Origin: Apoderus coryli
Taxonomy: Eukaryota > Arthropoda > Insecta > Coleoptera > Attelabidae
Length of the DNA: 64,000 nucleotides
Assembly: GCA_911728435.2 (NCBI GenBank)
Contig: OU452208.1
Coordinates: forward strand, 6,324,001-6,388,000
Direction of reading: 5' to 3'
The first letter of the stretch is position 1, and each line of letters opens with the position of its first letter. Below the pieces are notes generated by a model. It was not told the DNA's origin. It saw only the letters and a program-made list of their open reading frames with translations, and searched no databases. Made by a program: the position numbers and the translations under genes. Shown here in pieces: positions 12,239 through 22,884 of this stretch.

Positions 12239-13690
12239 TTATTAATAATAATAATAATAACTCTTTATTGTCTAACAGGTGACAACCCAATTACAAGACA
12301 AACTGCTATGAATATAATATTATATAGTAAATACAAATAATAATAATAAATTTACAAAAGTAATAAACTGAAGGTGACAGTAGCAAAAATACAATACAAA
12401 CATATAGGATCGTATGGATATATTTCACTGAGCAAGTACATGGAATCTATTGAATCATTTCCCTCAGAATATTCCTCAAATCACGCTTAAATCTGTTGGG
12501 ATTCTCATTGAAGTAGTTAATGCTAGTATAGATAGAATAAGTATTACAGAAATTACATGCTTTGAAGATGGGAGCTCGTGTTTCATAATTTGCGTGCACC
12601 GGAGGTACTCTGAAGAGATAGGCACTTCTCGAATTGAACTGCGGAATATTAAACCGCAACATCTCCAACAATTGCGAAAAGTCTATAAGATCATTAATCA
12701 GACCAAATATAAAACACTGAGAGGAAAAATGCCTACGCATCTCCAGCGATTGAAAATCAAATCTCTCCAATAGCAGACGATGGTCGTCTCCCCGGGCAGG
12801 AAACCGACCAACAATCTTGAAGGCTAGTCGTTTGAGGAATTTTCGTTGAACATTTTCGAGAGAGTTAACATAAACTCCATATATTGGAGACCAAGCAATG
12901 GCAGCATATTCAAGCCTTGATCTTACCATTGCGTTGTACAACACTATAAGACAATCAGTATTGTTAAATGAGTTCGTGGTTCTAAAAATGAATCCCAGAC
13001 ATTTGAGCGCCCTTTTCTTTGTTTCGGAAACATGATAATTAAAAGTTAATTCGCTATCAATGAACACACCAAGATCTTTAATAACAGTGCATTTATCAAG
13101 AGCAGCGCCAGAAAGTCTGTAATTGTAAGAAACAGTGCGGCGTCTTCTTGTGTATGTTATATATTTGCATTTATCGACGTTTAAATAAAGCTTATTCACA
13201 GTACACCAATCCTCAAGCATATTCAGATCTCTCTGTAGTACATCACTGTCATCTTCGGAGTGAACAGCTCTGAACAGTTTAAGATCATCTGCGAAAAGTA
13301 AATAATTGCTAGAAAGGTGCGTTCCTATGTCATTAACGAATATTGCAAATAACAGGGGGGCTAGGTTACTACCTTGGGGAGCGCCACTTGTGGCCAAGTA
13401 AGAATGAGACTTAAAACCACTGTATTGCACGAAGTGCATACGTCGATTCAAATATGATTCAAAAAATGAAATTAAAGACTCCTGGAAGCCAAAGTGAAGC
13501 ATCTTTCGTAGTAGTATATTATGGTCTATTTTATCGAATGCTTTAGAGAAGTCTGTATAGATTGTATCGACCTGAAGACCCTTGCCCATTATAGGATACA
13601 CTTGTTGTAGGAAAGCGACAAGATTTGTGACAGTTGATCTCTTGTGGAAAAACCCGTGCTGCTGAGGTATTATACGATTAATTAATTAAT
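12239..13690 (-). pseudogene. CR1/Jockey-like LINE, RT half with natural stop (copy 2)
   Basis: Minus-strand, 5'-truncated at about 13690, and open from there to a stop at 12447 (more than 400 codons). RT motifs: PQQHGFFHKRSTVTNL, IYTDFSKAFDKIDHNILL, SGAPQGSNLAPLLFAIFVND, and YLLFADDLKLF with intact catalytic FADD. Then NKLYLNVDKCKYI, IKDLGVFID, YAAIAWSPIYGVYVNSLENV and a C-terminal NIL..MIQ end. A ~190-bp 3' UTR has AATAAAGAG followed by a (TTA)n tail at 12243-12260. The element lies in the last intron in the same orientation as the host gene, ending 38 nt before the Fn3 exon. This is the best preserved copy of its type here. Confidence 0.9.
12243..12275 (-). promoter_or_regulatory. LINE-borne AATAAA and (TTA)n tail beside a host splice acceptor
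   Basis: On the minus strand, CAATAAAGAG and then TTATTATTATTATTATTA are followed after 38 nt by the GATTTTAG acceptor of the Fn3 exon. The insertion therefore replaces sequence that normally includes the branch point region, and brings a potential poly(A) signal in the sense of the host gene. Confidence 0.6.
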
Positions 13691-14102
13691 TGAAATTAAT
13701 GTATGCATCATTCTGAACTGTTGAACAGGAACCAACGGGTGGCTTTTAAGTTCAAGAAATAATGAAAATATTGTTAATATTCGGATTCTTATCTATTAAT
13801 AACACATGTTCAGATCCAGGACGATCAGAATTTATTTTGCTGAAACAATTTAACAACCTTATCCAGAAACAAGCTACGATCCATCAGACATGATTTTTTC
13901 TACTGAAATGCAGTGTCGGCTTGTGAGGTCTAAAAGAGGTGGGACACAACAAGGTGGAAATAAGGCAATAATACCCAAAATTCATCTTTACTATTGTAAT
14001 AATTGTTCAAAATCAAAACATTTACTTTATAACACTCAAAAAGCGTGATCGCGAAAACAAAAACAATAACACCACACGCACAAATTCTATATTGGTATAG
14101 AC

Positions 14103-14881
14103 CAGTGGTCGCCAACCTTCTGAATGTATTGAGCACCTTCGGGATTTGTAGAATGTACAGTGAGCTACTTTTTTTTTTTTGAATGTACAGTGTTTTTGGG
14201 GCCTTCGTGTAGTATAGGACGCTATCATACAGGACCTAATCAAGACCTAAGAAATTATCCTTAATGACCGTTTAGGCGTATGTCGTTTGGCATAAAAATA
14301 TCCCTTCATAATATCATTGTCCTGCGTAAATTTCACGACCCCATTATTAGGAAAACAGATTTCAATTTTTTGGGGCCTTGGTTTGGTATAGGACGCTATC
14401 ATACAGGACCTAATCAAGACCTAAGAAACTATCCTTAATGACCGTTCCGAAGAATGTCGTTTGGCATGCAAATAGCCCTTCATAATATCATTGTCCTGTG
14501 TGAATTTCACGACCCCATTATTAGGAAAACAGATTTAAATTTTTTGGAGCCTGGGTTTGGTATAGGACGCTATCATACAGGACCTAATCAAGACCTAAGA
14601 AACTATCCTTAATGACCGTTCCGAAGAATCTCGTTTGGCATGCAAATAGCCCTTCATAATATCATTTTCATGCGTGAATTTCACGACCCCATTATTAGGA
14701 AAACAGATTTCAATTTTTTGGGGCTTTGGTTTGGTATAGGACGCTATTATACAGGACCTAATGAAGACCTAAGAAACTATCCTAATAATTGAAATCTGTT
14801 TTCCTAATAATGGGGTCGTGAAATTCACGCAGGAAAATGATATTATGAAGGGCTATTTGCATGACGGGTTGGCGACCACTG
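14103..14881. mobile_element. Nested hAT element with perfect 8-bp target duplication (B)
   Basis: Terminal inverted repeats CAGTGGTCGCCAACC and GGTTGGCGACCACTG are flanked on both sides by GTATAGAC (14095-14102 and 14882-14889). The sister copy of the host element has one uninterrupted GTATAGAC at 39774-39781, the empty site. No coding capacity is present. Most of the interior is a 174-bp tandem repeat, with one partial unit inverted just before the right end (14783-14866). Confidence 0.92.
14212..14790. repeat. 174-bp tandem repeat inside the nested hAT
   Basis: Units start with GTATAGGACGCTAT at 14212, 14386, 14560 and 14734, an exact 174-bp period. There are three full units and a start of a fourth. 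Units differ by scattered substitutions and hold CATAATATCATT and ACGACCCCATTATTAGG blocks. After the fourth start the sequence switches to the reverse complement of the unit's end. Confidence 0.93.
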
Positions 14882-15213
14882 GTATAGACTGAAGGTTAGG
14901 GCTGCACCCCATATATCACGTCACAAATGCGTTTAATTTCTACTGTTACTAGCATACAGCGTAGTATTGCTGTCTCTGTTTTTCGCACGCGATAGCAAAG
15001 AAAACAATAGAGGCACAAAAATGTTGTGTTCAAGAGTGATTATAGCAGAGACAGGGCCGTCTTCGATTCAAATTTTCAAATGCAAAATTTTATAGGGAGT
15101 TCTAACGAAATCACACTGGTCTGGTGCGAAGTATAAAATATAAAATTATTTTTTCTATTTCATTTTTTAGGTAGGGCACGTGCCCACGTACCCTTATAGA
15201 CCAACCGCCACTG

Positions 15214-15987
15214 CAAATAACATGTCAACATGGTCTGGATGAACAAAAACCACTTCTATTAGTTACAGACCTTCATCAGATTTGAGTCTCTAATAAACAT
15301 TTAAAACCACTTCAAAATATTTGCAGAAAATCCTATAAAATTTTATATGTCAATTCAATTCGCACCATATCTGAAAATTAAATTACAAAACATAGCGAAA
15401 TTGGAAAATAACGACATAGGAACTAAAATGTTTATATTTTGTTTCACATTTTGACACAATAACAAGGTAAATGTGCATCTGTGCCAACGAATAGAAAGAC
15501 AACAGGATGCGACGTTTCTAAAGTTTCAACGAAATTAATAAAATCACTTTTAAATCGTCTCTCGACGTTGTGTATATAGAGTTGTGCATATTTTCCACAT
15601 TTGTTGTTCTGTTTTGTGCAGATGCACAAAACTTAAACATATTATAATATGTGAGAGACGAGCGAAAACTGAATGTTGCAAATCCCAATGGGGAATAACG
15701 TCAAGCTCGTGTAGAAATCGCTTTTGGTAATAATTTTTATTCTTACTATACAGAATGACAGGAAAGATCATATCCCTCCGGGAATAGCGCTTTAAATTCT
15801 GGTAAAACTATCATTCAGAAAGAAATTACTACTACGTAGGTACCCTGCCATATTATGTATAAATTCATCAAATTCCATGAATTATAGACAGCTAAAAATC
15901 CATAAAGAATGAAAATTATTCCAAACAATTTCATGGAAATAATCGTCGAGTACCTGAAGCTTCAGCTATCGATGATGAGAGTTTTGA
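15214..15987. other. No gene recognised
   Basis: AT-rich intron sequence. A CTGATGA on the minus strand near 15272 lacks a GAAAC partner. Confidence 0.4.
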
Positions 15988-16161
15988 TGATAATTTTTTA
16001 CTAAATATAGTAATCAATCAACTTAATTTTAAGTCATGTGTCAAATTTCATCCAATCACCCCTCTGGATTACAGCGATAATACCCTACATGTGGTGTTTT
16101 CAGTTTGATGTTTTTTTTTATTAAAAATTAATTAAACGTCAAACTGACAACTGGTTTAAAA

Positions 16162-17025
16162 ATGTCGCGAAGATTTGGTATTGCATCTAACGATGCAACT
16201 AATGATATTATATCGAATAATATACCAAAAAATACAATCAAATCAAAAAAATATGTATGGAAAATATTTCTCGAGTTTTGTGCGACCAGAGAATACGAAC
16301 TGAATGCTGAAACGAGTTTGCATAATTTGGCTAATATATTGAAAGATTATGCGGTAAATATGAGAAAAGCTGACGGAACTGAATATAAAGAAGCAACTGT
16401 AAAAACAATTTGGAATACTACGAGTAGGCTACTTCAGGAAAAATACTTCAATGACTTCAAAATTGTATTCGACCCGTTTACCAGTGTGATATTCAAAAAT
16501 GCGCGAGATGCAAAACGTAAACGATTACAGCAGGATCCAAACAGACGAAAATGCAGTTCATCAAATTTCAGTTCAAGTGATTTGGCTAGAATCATTGGAT
16601 TATGGGATGAATGTACACCAGAAGGTTTACAATTTTTTTTTATCATATTGTAGCTGTTGAGTTAGCTTGGCGAGGTGGTCAACCAGCTGATTGCCTTATA
16701 GATTATTTCACGATTGAGAAACATAATGATGGAACGCCAACCAACAGAATTGAATACAATCCAATATTCAGTACAACATGCCAAGGAGGATCGAAAAGTT
16801 GTACAAATAGTAAGTGGCTTGTTCCAAATATTGCAAACGAAAGTGCATGCCCTGTTCGGTTATTCCATAAATTATTGTCCAAAAGAGGAAAAATATTACT
16901 TCCAGTCGCCTATTCTTGAGACCATATAACCACATGGTTTGACAATAGACCGGTAGGCAAGAACACACTTAATATGTGGACCAAATCATCCATTGTACTT
17001 TTCACAACTGTAGTTTTAAATAAAA
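16162..17025 (+). pseudogene. Crypton tyrosine recombinase, C-terminal catalytic block deleted
   Basis: Starts MSRRFGIASNDATND and reads through an N-terminal SAM-like DNA-binding region (KKYVWKIFLEFCATREYEL). A DUF3504-type catalytic domain follows: SSSDLARIIGLWDECTPEG, then after a frameshift near 16630 AVELAWRGGQPADC with the first catalytic Arg. A stop at about 16917 is followed by TTWFDNRPVGKNTL. After WTKSS the sequence jumps to the last residues (TVVLNK in the shifted frame). The segment with the His-x-x-Arg, second His and Tyr region, present in copy 2, is missing. The junction ATCC-ATTGTAC suggests a deletion at a short shared CC. Inactive. Confidence 0.82.
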
Positions 17026-17134
17026 ATGAATAATATTTGTTTGATTAAAACTAATACATTTTGTATTGGAAATTATTAAACGTCAGATTGACAATCACAT
17101 TTTTGATATCTACAAAGTAAAAAATTATCTTATC

Positions 17135-17272
17135 GAATACTCCTCGGGCCTTGATAAATACTCAAAATTTTGTCATAGAGAATCCTTCAAGCGAGTTGCT
17201 CAAGCAACACGCTTTTGGCATTCTCTATGACAAAATTATCTCGGTATTATCAAGACCCTAGGGGTATTACTA
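17135..17272. repeat. Long hairpin at the 3' end of Crypton copy 1
   Basis: Two arms of about 65 bases are near complements. The left arm has CCTCGGGCCTTGATAA and TTTTGTCATAGAGAAT, ending GCGAGTTGCT. The right arm has AGCAACACGC, ATTCTCTATGACAAAA and TTATCAAGACCCTAGGGG. The loop is only about two bases (GTTGCTCAAGCAAC at the tip). The same hairpin, with an extra palindrome at the tip, ends copy 2. Confidence 0.9.
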
Positions 17273-17349
17273 CTGAAAATATACTTAATGTTCCATTTAA
17301 ACAAAATTTATTTATAGAAAAAAAAGGATCTTAAATTCATTCACCATAC

Positions 17350-17548
17350 CTGCTGCAACCACCTGGAATACACAAGGATTGATTTGGTGACCAACGGAGT
17401 TCGTGGCCCAACATGATAGCGTTCCGTAATCTAATTCCGTAACAGGTGTATATCGTAAGAGACTCATCGTGCCATTACTAGTCTTTGCATATCTGTCCGT
17501 CGTAACATCAATGGTTTCCCCGGAATTGTTGAACTTCCATCGATAGCT
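17350..17548 (-). CDS. Sidestep-like exon: rest of the second Ig domain
   Basis: Exon of 199 bp. The acceptor is TTGTTGTAG before AGCTATCG and the donor is GCAG followed by GTATGG, a GTATGG rather than GTAAGT donor. Entry is phase 0 and exit phase 1. The 66 codons read SYRWKFNNSG (core Trp), then SLLRYTPVTELDYGTLSCWA (second disulphide Cys) and NSVGHQINPCVFQVVAA. The phrase PCVFQVVAA before the Fn3 domain is strongly conserved in Sidestep proteins. The final G is completed to Gly by the Fn3 exon. NNS and NGT are possible glycosylation sites. Confidence 0.94.
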
Positions 17549-17655
17549 CTACAACAAAATTGTAAACGAGATGAAATCAGTAAACACTTTTTTTTATTAA
17601 TACATTTTTTCCTTATCAAGAAAGTCAAGTTCCAAATTGGAATGTTCACCACCTT

Positions 17656-18714
17656 GTATATGTGAAAAGAAGTCATCCGATGTTGTTTGGCTCTCTTTTT
17701 TTTTCTAAATTTCGATTTTGATTTTTATTGGTCAAGTTGAGAAGATTATATCGGCAAATGGGCACCGTCACAATTGATTGCCATACGGGCTCATTTTATG
17801 GCATTTTTCATCACTTCGGGCGACAGATTCTCGCGCTCGTGTCGAATGTTGTCCTTGAGGGCTTCCAGAGTCTTGGGCTTGTTCATGTAAACATGGGACA
17901 TCAAAAAACCGCACAAAAAAAAGTCTGGAACGCTTAAATCGGGCGATCTTGCGGGCCAGTGCAAATCGCCAAAATAGAGATGAGGCGACCCGGGAAAGCT
18001 GCCTTCAGAATATCGGTTGTGGTTCGCGCAGTGTGTGCCGTTGCTCCATCTTGTTGGAACCACATGTCCGTCAGGCCTAATTGCGGCAGAAAAAACTCGG
18101 TCAACATGGCCCTATAGCGCACATCGTCCACTGTTTGGCCAGCGGCATTCTCGAAAAAAAATGGCCCAATAGTTTTGCTTGTTCACGTACCCGCTGAGGT
18201 GGAAATGAGCCTCATCGCTCATTATGATTTTGGTCGAAAAATCGTCCACTTCTTCCCCGAGATTGAGGATGGCTTGGGCGCAGGTTACGCGCGTTTGGCG
18301 GGCGGCAGGCAGTAGCTGATGCACGGACTGGACTTTGTACGGGAACATGCGCAGGCCCTTGACCAAAATTCGCCGTAGGGACGTCCGGCTGATGGCTAAT
18401 TGCGTGGCACGGCGCGTGTGGTCCCATACTCTTCAAGGTTGGTGGCCAAACGGCGCAGTATTTGTGCAGTCGGTGTCGGACTGCCAGGGAATCGCCGACG
18501 GAATTCGCGCTGCGTGAACACCACAGACGAATTGTTACGCAAAAAAATAGACACGATTATTCCCCGTTCTTGGGGAGTGTATCGCTTCATGGCTTGTTCA
18601 CTTGTATTCTGCATCTGTCTAGTCCACAAATGTCTAAATAGATTTGATATTGGCGGCTATTTGCAAAAATGACAGCATTTTCCAGTAGGGTGATTTCTTT
18701 TCGCCAACCTAGTA
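17656..18714 (-). mobile_element. Mariner-type (IS630/Tc1 superfamily) element, degraded
   Basis: The right end reads on the minus strand TACTAGGTTGGCGAAAAGAA. The left end has the related TATATGTGAAAAGAAGTCAT, so imperfect terminal inverted repeats of about 28 bp flank the broken transposase 17746-18614. It sits wholly within the 1.9-kb intron between host exons 17350-17548 and 19414-19514, in the same orientation as the gene. Confidence 0.75.
17746..18614 (-). pseudogene. Mariner-type transposase with internal deletions
   Basis: Minus strand from about MKRYTPQERGIIVSIF (helix-turn-helix, 18590). It continues FTQREFRRRFPGSPTP, then after a gap the VKGLRMFPYKVQSVHQLLPA block and the catalytic core: KIIMSDEAHFHLSGYVN (first Asp), DMWFQQDGATAHTAR (second Asp), HWPARSPDLSVPDFFLCG (third acidic position, Asp). 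It ends ENLSPEVMKNAI and INCDGAHLPI. Missing pieces lie after the N-terminal domain (near 18395-18365) and between NKQNY and the DVRYRAML block. There are at least three frame changes. Slightly GC-richer than its surroundings, and clearly dead. Confidence 0.9.
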
Positions 18715-19413
18715 TAAGGAATACCTCAAACTCTAATTTTATATGAGACAATGTACAGTAAAATCTCTCAATAGCAACGACCCTTGGGTGATCGTATATT
18801 GTCGCTTACAAGGAGGTATGGAGCGGAAGTGACGTAACATGATCTACCGTTCATCCGCAACGTTTAGAAAACATACAGAGTGGTCATCTGGGCCATCTGA
18901 AGAAGTCATTCATACATACAGAGTGTATCATATAAATTCTAAATAAAAGATCTCTCTGTACTAGAGTTTGAACTCAGGACTTGTGGTTACGAGTCATAGA
19001 CCTATACATCCACAGCACGGACGTTGAAGTGGCGTCACAATGGGGTGCCAGTCACTGAGATGCCAATTAAAACACATTTCTTATACGTCATAGCGATATA
19101 TGAGGGACGGTCAAAAGTCAAGCTAGATACCTGGGGTGGTCGCAAACGCAAATGTCAAAAGGGCAAACAGGTTCTGACGTCACGCTACGATTAAGCAGCT
19201 AACTAAAAACATAATTATAAAAATTAAGACAACTGATTTGCAACTTCTTTTGTTTATTTTTATTAACGATTTTTGGCATATAATAAATTTTGTCTTCTGC
19301 GGTAAACTACGTAAAACACGATATAAACAAAGACAAAATTTCTTGGGGCGATCGCTATAAAAGAAAAGTTTACTTAATGTACTTATACTTTTAATAAGAC
19401 GACCTTAACTTAC

Positions 19414-19514
19414 CTTTGCAGGAGGATCTGATTCAATATCACACACAATATCTACACTTTCTCCTCGTGAAGCTCCTACGACCATAATCTTTTCATAGCG
19501 GCAAGTTGGAGCAT
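19414..19514 (-). CDS. Sidestep-like exon: start of the second Ig domain
   Basis: Exon of 101 bp. The acceptor is TTACAG before ATGCTCC and the donor is AAAG then GTAAGT. It enters in phase 1, completing Tyr of the YAPTC linker, and leaves in phase 0 after Lys. The 33 full codons read APTCRY, then GASRGESVDIVCDIE with the first disulphide cysteine of the next Ig domain, then SDPPAK. The APxC linker followed by GExVxIxC is a family signature. The following intron is short (1.9 kb) but still holds a whole degraded mariner-type element at 17656-18714. Confidence 0.93.
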
Positions 19515-19599
19515 CTGTAATTAAAACATAAAGTACTTAGGAAAACGTCAGTCGGAATATTTTATTTATAATCATGTCACTGAAATCGCAGATTATTTA

Positions 19600-20165
19600 A
19601 GCAATGCTTCGCTTGCAGAATGCAGACATGTGTTTGATAATTCTGCAGCCTTCAAGAGAAATAATAAAGTCTATCAGTATGTGTTTCTATTCATTATAGT
19701 TAACAGAAGACTATTGCATTCTGAACACTTGTTTCATAGTGATATTGTCTATGGCCAGCCTCCGTACCTGCTAAATAAAGTTAAGTTCAGGACTGAAGTT
19801 CATACTTTGAATTTAAAATCCCTTGAGCCTAAATTATTTAGGGTTACCGGCAGAAGGATTCGCCTTCGGTCGCCTGATGCTTTAAAGTAGTTGTGAGTTA
19901 ATTTATTGATTTATTTAGTTCCTCATTTTTGTCGAGACTTCTGAAATAGTTGATCAAATGTAAATGTAATTATACTATTGTTGTACAGTTTCAGTAACGT
20001 TATTAATTTTCGGGTACTTAACTTTTTGTGTTTTCAAGGAGGTTAATCTTAGATCAATACTTTAAATTGTCATTAACTCCTTTTTGACAATTGATAAATT
20101 AATTATTTTATATTATGTATGTATTTTTTTGTGATTGCAAATAAATTGGATTATTATTATTTAGG
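19600..20165 (+). pseudogene. LINE 3' end fragment (copy 3)
   Basis: Plus strand: HSEHLFHSDIVYGQPPYLLN and FRTEVHTLNLKSLEPKLFRV, ending at a stop at 19890. A 3' UTR follows with AATAAATTGG and an ATTATTATT tail at 20145-20160. The wording and tail resemble the C-terminal end of the CR1/Jockey-like LINEs elsewhere in the window, but the RT core is absent. Moderate confidence. Confidence 0.5.
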
Positions 20166-20440
20166 ATTATGTTGTCCTTGCCCCAGTCTTCTAGAATAAG
20201 TTCACATTCCACTCAAGTGTTTTATCATACTTCTTATCGTAGACGGACGTTTGTATATCCTGAATCTTCTGATCCAGACTTTTTGGTGCTCATTGGAATA
20301 CCAACTTGATTAATACAGTAGTTCCTAAGGCACGTGAGGACCATCATTGTCTCACATAAACAGGAAATTTGAGTCCACAAAATGATCCCTTTCTTATCAC
20401 AGAACTAGCGATAGGATCTGATTTTATACGTCCATATGGT
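20166..20440. other. No gene recognised
   Basis: No similarity or structure noticed. Confidence 0.4.
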
Positions 20441-21830
20441 TTTATAATAAGACGGACGGGCAATGGAATTTACTTTTGTCCTACCCTGTGTTTATGTCTG
20501 AGTTTTATAGTTTATATTAGTTTGGGAATATTATTTAAGTAGATTGTATACAAATGTTCTAAACTCTCCTTTTGAGTCATAAAATTTAAGGGGTCTGTTT
20601 TCTATTTATCTTATCTTCTATTGAAAAAGGTTCTTCCAAGGCAATAAGTACGTCTACAAGTAGGTAAACAAAAATATATGATTTTTGTCATTTTTCTTGT
20701 CCAACTCTTGGGGAAGATAACCAGATGTTGGAAATACCCGGTGATCTAAACACTCAAAACTATCGATATAACTTCATGTAAAGTAAATGTCGAACATTTA
20801 TTAATATATACACAAGCTAGTTGGAAGGCGTCACGATTTCCCATATCAAAATAATATATATATAACGGGCGCATAAAAAATTATGGGTTTTTGTCCAGTC
20901 GCGAACTCCAAAATTAAGAATCTTTATTAAAGTCGACATACAAATAAAAATGTATCTTATTTTGTAATGTTCTCACCCTGTAGATGTATCTGTATTTGGG
21001 TATATTGTAAATGTCTTTTTTTTTCTGATTGGCTTATTTTCATTTTGTATTACCTACTATGTAACTTTTATGAGGAATTTTCAAAAGGCTTTATGACTTT
21101 ACGATCAGATCCGTTCTAGCCTTGGTTCAGTCAAGTCGTGTTTTCTCTAATTATAAAATGTTAAATTAAATATTTTAAATTGTTTTTGGACTTATATTTT
21201 TTCAGTTAAGAATTATTTTCTAGTTTTTATTTAAAGATTAAGTCCATTTCATTTTATTTTGAAGTAGTGAATTGCATAAAGTTTTGATATTCTTTTAATT
21301 GAAGGCCTTTTTGTTTAATCAGTTTTTTTTATATAAGGTTTAAAGTTATTTCTTTTAGTAATTGAAATACATTCCTTTTCAATAGTATATTAAAGTTTCG
21401 TACAGGAATTAATATAATTATTCGATATTATATTAATTTTCCTATTTTTAAGACTAAGACTAAGATTTTCTTTTAAATGTTCATTATCGCTTAATTGTTT
21501 TATTCTTTTTCTTTTATTTATACATATTTATTTCTTGTTGTTATTCATTTTCTTTAATTATTAAATTAGTTGATTTTAGCCCACATTTTAATGCGTTTTA
21601 TTTCTAATAAAGTTTTCGATAAATTATTGACAAAAGGGTCATCCAATTAAATATTTCCTTTTAATTAAAGTCGGTGACCGGAAGTGATACAAGATTATAA
21701 TGGTAAGTAATTTTGCATTACTTTAATACAGATTAATAAAGCTTATTTTAGTTGTTTGTTCTTCTTTATTTGAAACCTCTAGTAAAAATTTTCTGATTTA
21801 ATAAGAATAATGTAAAACACCACCAGCAAA
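20440..21830 (+). repeat. Dispersed ~1.4-kb repeat, copy 1
   Basis: Matches 48430-49830 over its length with many substitutions and indels. Shared blocks include GAATTTACTTTTGTCCTACC, GGGTTTTTGTCCAGTCGC, CACCCTGTAGATGTATCT and TTGAAGGCCTTTTTGTTT. No coding capacity. It could be a long terminal repeat or a non-autonomous element. The ends are not sharp enough to decide. Confidence 0.75.
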
Positions 21831-22765
21831 TCAAAGAGTGCAAAATGTTTTTCGCAAACTTAACAGGATTTTCCAAGTTTTTTACAAAAACCTACAAAAA
21901 AAAACAAATTTTGTAAGCAGACTGCCTAAGAACTCAGATATTCCTTGGAATTTTAAAACTAGGTTAACAACTACAGTTTTAAATAACAACAGGGAGGGAC
22001 TAAGAAACTTTTTAAACGATTTTAATCATTCGTTTATATTCCATACTTTTAATTTGATCGTTCAACATACTGATAACATATTTTCAATTATTCAGAATAA
22101 ATTGTCAGACTGCCGAACCAGTATACAAACCATCGAGAGCCGCCACTGGTTAATACCATCAATTAACTAAAAGTTTGGTCAAGTGCTAATACAGTGGCTT
22201 GTTTATTTTAATAACAAACATCTTTGATAAATATTTAATTTATTATTATTATTAACGCAAATTTCGTAAACTGGAACCAAATTATATTTGATTCAATTAA
22301 ATAAATGAATAATAAACAATTATTTTGAGGTTTTATTTAAAAAAATATACAACACAATATAATATTATCTATTCATGCGAAATCAATGCGAAAATTAATA
22401 ATATATATTAATTAATATGTTTTTGCGGTAAAGTTCCCCAAATAGCCATAGTATGATTTTATTAATTTGAAATAGTAGGTATAATATGCTATTTATTTTT
22501 CATCATAAATATAGTTTCATTCAAGTGTGGTTTTATTATGATTAATTATTGTATTTAACTAATGATATTTATCATCATATAGACAAAAATGCTAATTATA
22601 CAGAAGTCTTGGAGCAATGGAGGTGTTATCACCCCCGAAATTGGAAGTACCATCATATTCAAGGGGAGTTTAGAGGAAAAACAAACAACGATTTTACTGC
22701 TCTTCAAAATATTCACCCAGTTCGTAACATGGTTTTGAGAGGTTTTATTGAAATCGTAATTTTTG
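21830..22765. other. Unrecognised 110-codon open frame, otherwise AT-rich
   Basis: An open frame at 21838-22170 (contains VSRLPKNSDIPWNFKTRLTT) is free of stops but has no recognised family and no splice-site or regulatory context. The rest is A/T-rich without structure. Confidence 0.35.
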
Positions 22766-22767
22766 AG

Positions 22768-22884
22768 AATCACTACATATTTTGGGCGAACTTCACGTGA
22801 TTCATCTCTCACTGATTCACGGCCATGACGAAGTTCTGTAAACCAATAGAGGGCTGGCTTCTCTGATGATGCTCTCACTGTCAA
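22768..22884 (-). pseudogene. Mariner transposase N-terminal fragment
   Basis: On the minus strand ASSEKPALYWFTELRHGRES is followed by VRDESREVRPKYVV. This matches the second helix-turn-helix and the linker of mariner transposases (WFxxFRxGRxSxxDxxRxGRP). It ends abruptly, and nothing else of the transposase is adjacent. Confidence 0.75.

Larger units (their letters stand above)
13911..15213 (-). mobile_element. hAT-type non-autonomous element (copy A), host to a nested hAT
   Basis: Starts CAGTGTCGGCTTGTGAGG and ends ACCAACCGCCACTG, imperfect terminal inverted repeats of the hAT type. It is a sister of the element at 38953-40162: both share the GAGGTCT(G/A)AAAGAGGTGGG start, the TTTACTTT...AACAC block and the GGCCGTCTTCGATTCAAA region. 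The transposase-derived segment present in the sister is deleted here. A second hAT (14103-14881) is inserted in it. No matching 8-bp duplication flanks this copy (CTGAAATG versus CAAATAAC). Strand follows the coding direction of the sister copy. Confidence 0.75.
15988..17275 (+). mobile_element. Crypton element, copy 1 (tyrosine-recombinase transposon)
   Basis: Boundaries come from the limits of homology to the second copy at 30190-31800: 5' near TTTTTACTAAATATAG and 3' after a long hairpin near CCCTAGGGG. The layout is a ~170-bp 5' region, a recombinase pseudogene (16162-17025), a short AT-rich spacer and the hairpin at 17135-17272. It is shorter than copy 2 because of a deletion inside the recombinase and lack of the hairpin-tip palindrome. 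Confidence 0.75.

Noticed and set aside
15225..15290. Minus-strand CTGATGAAGGTCTG with a distant complementary CAGACC
   Set aside because: No GAAA box next to the complementary segment, so it cannot form a hammerhead core; at best a badly decayed relative.
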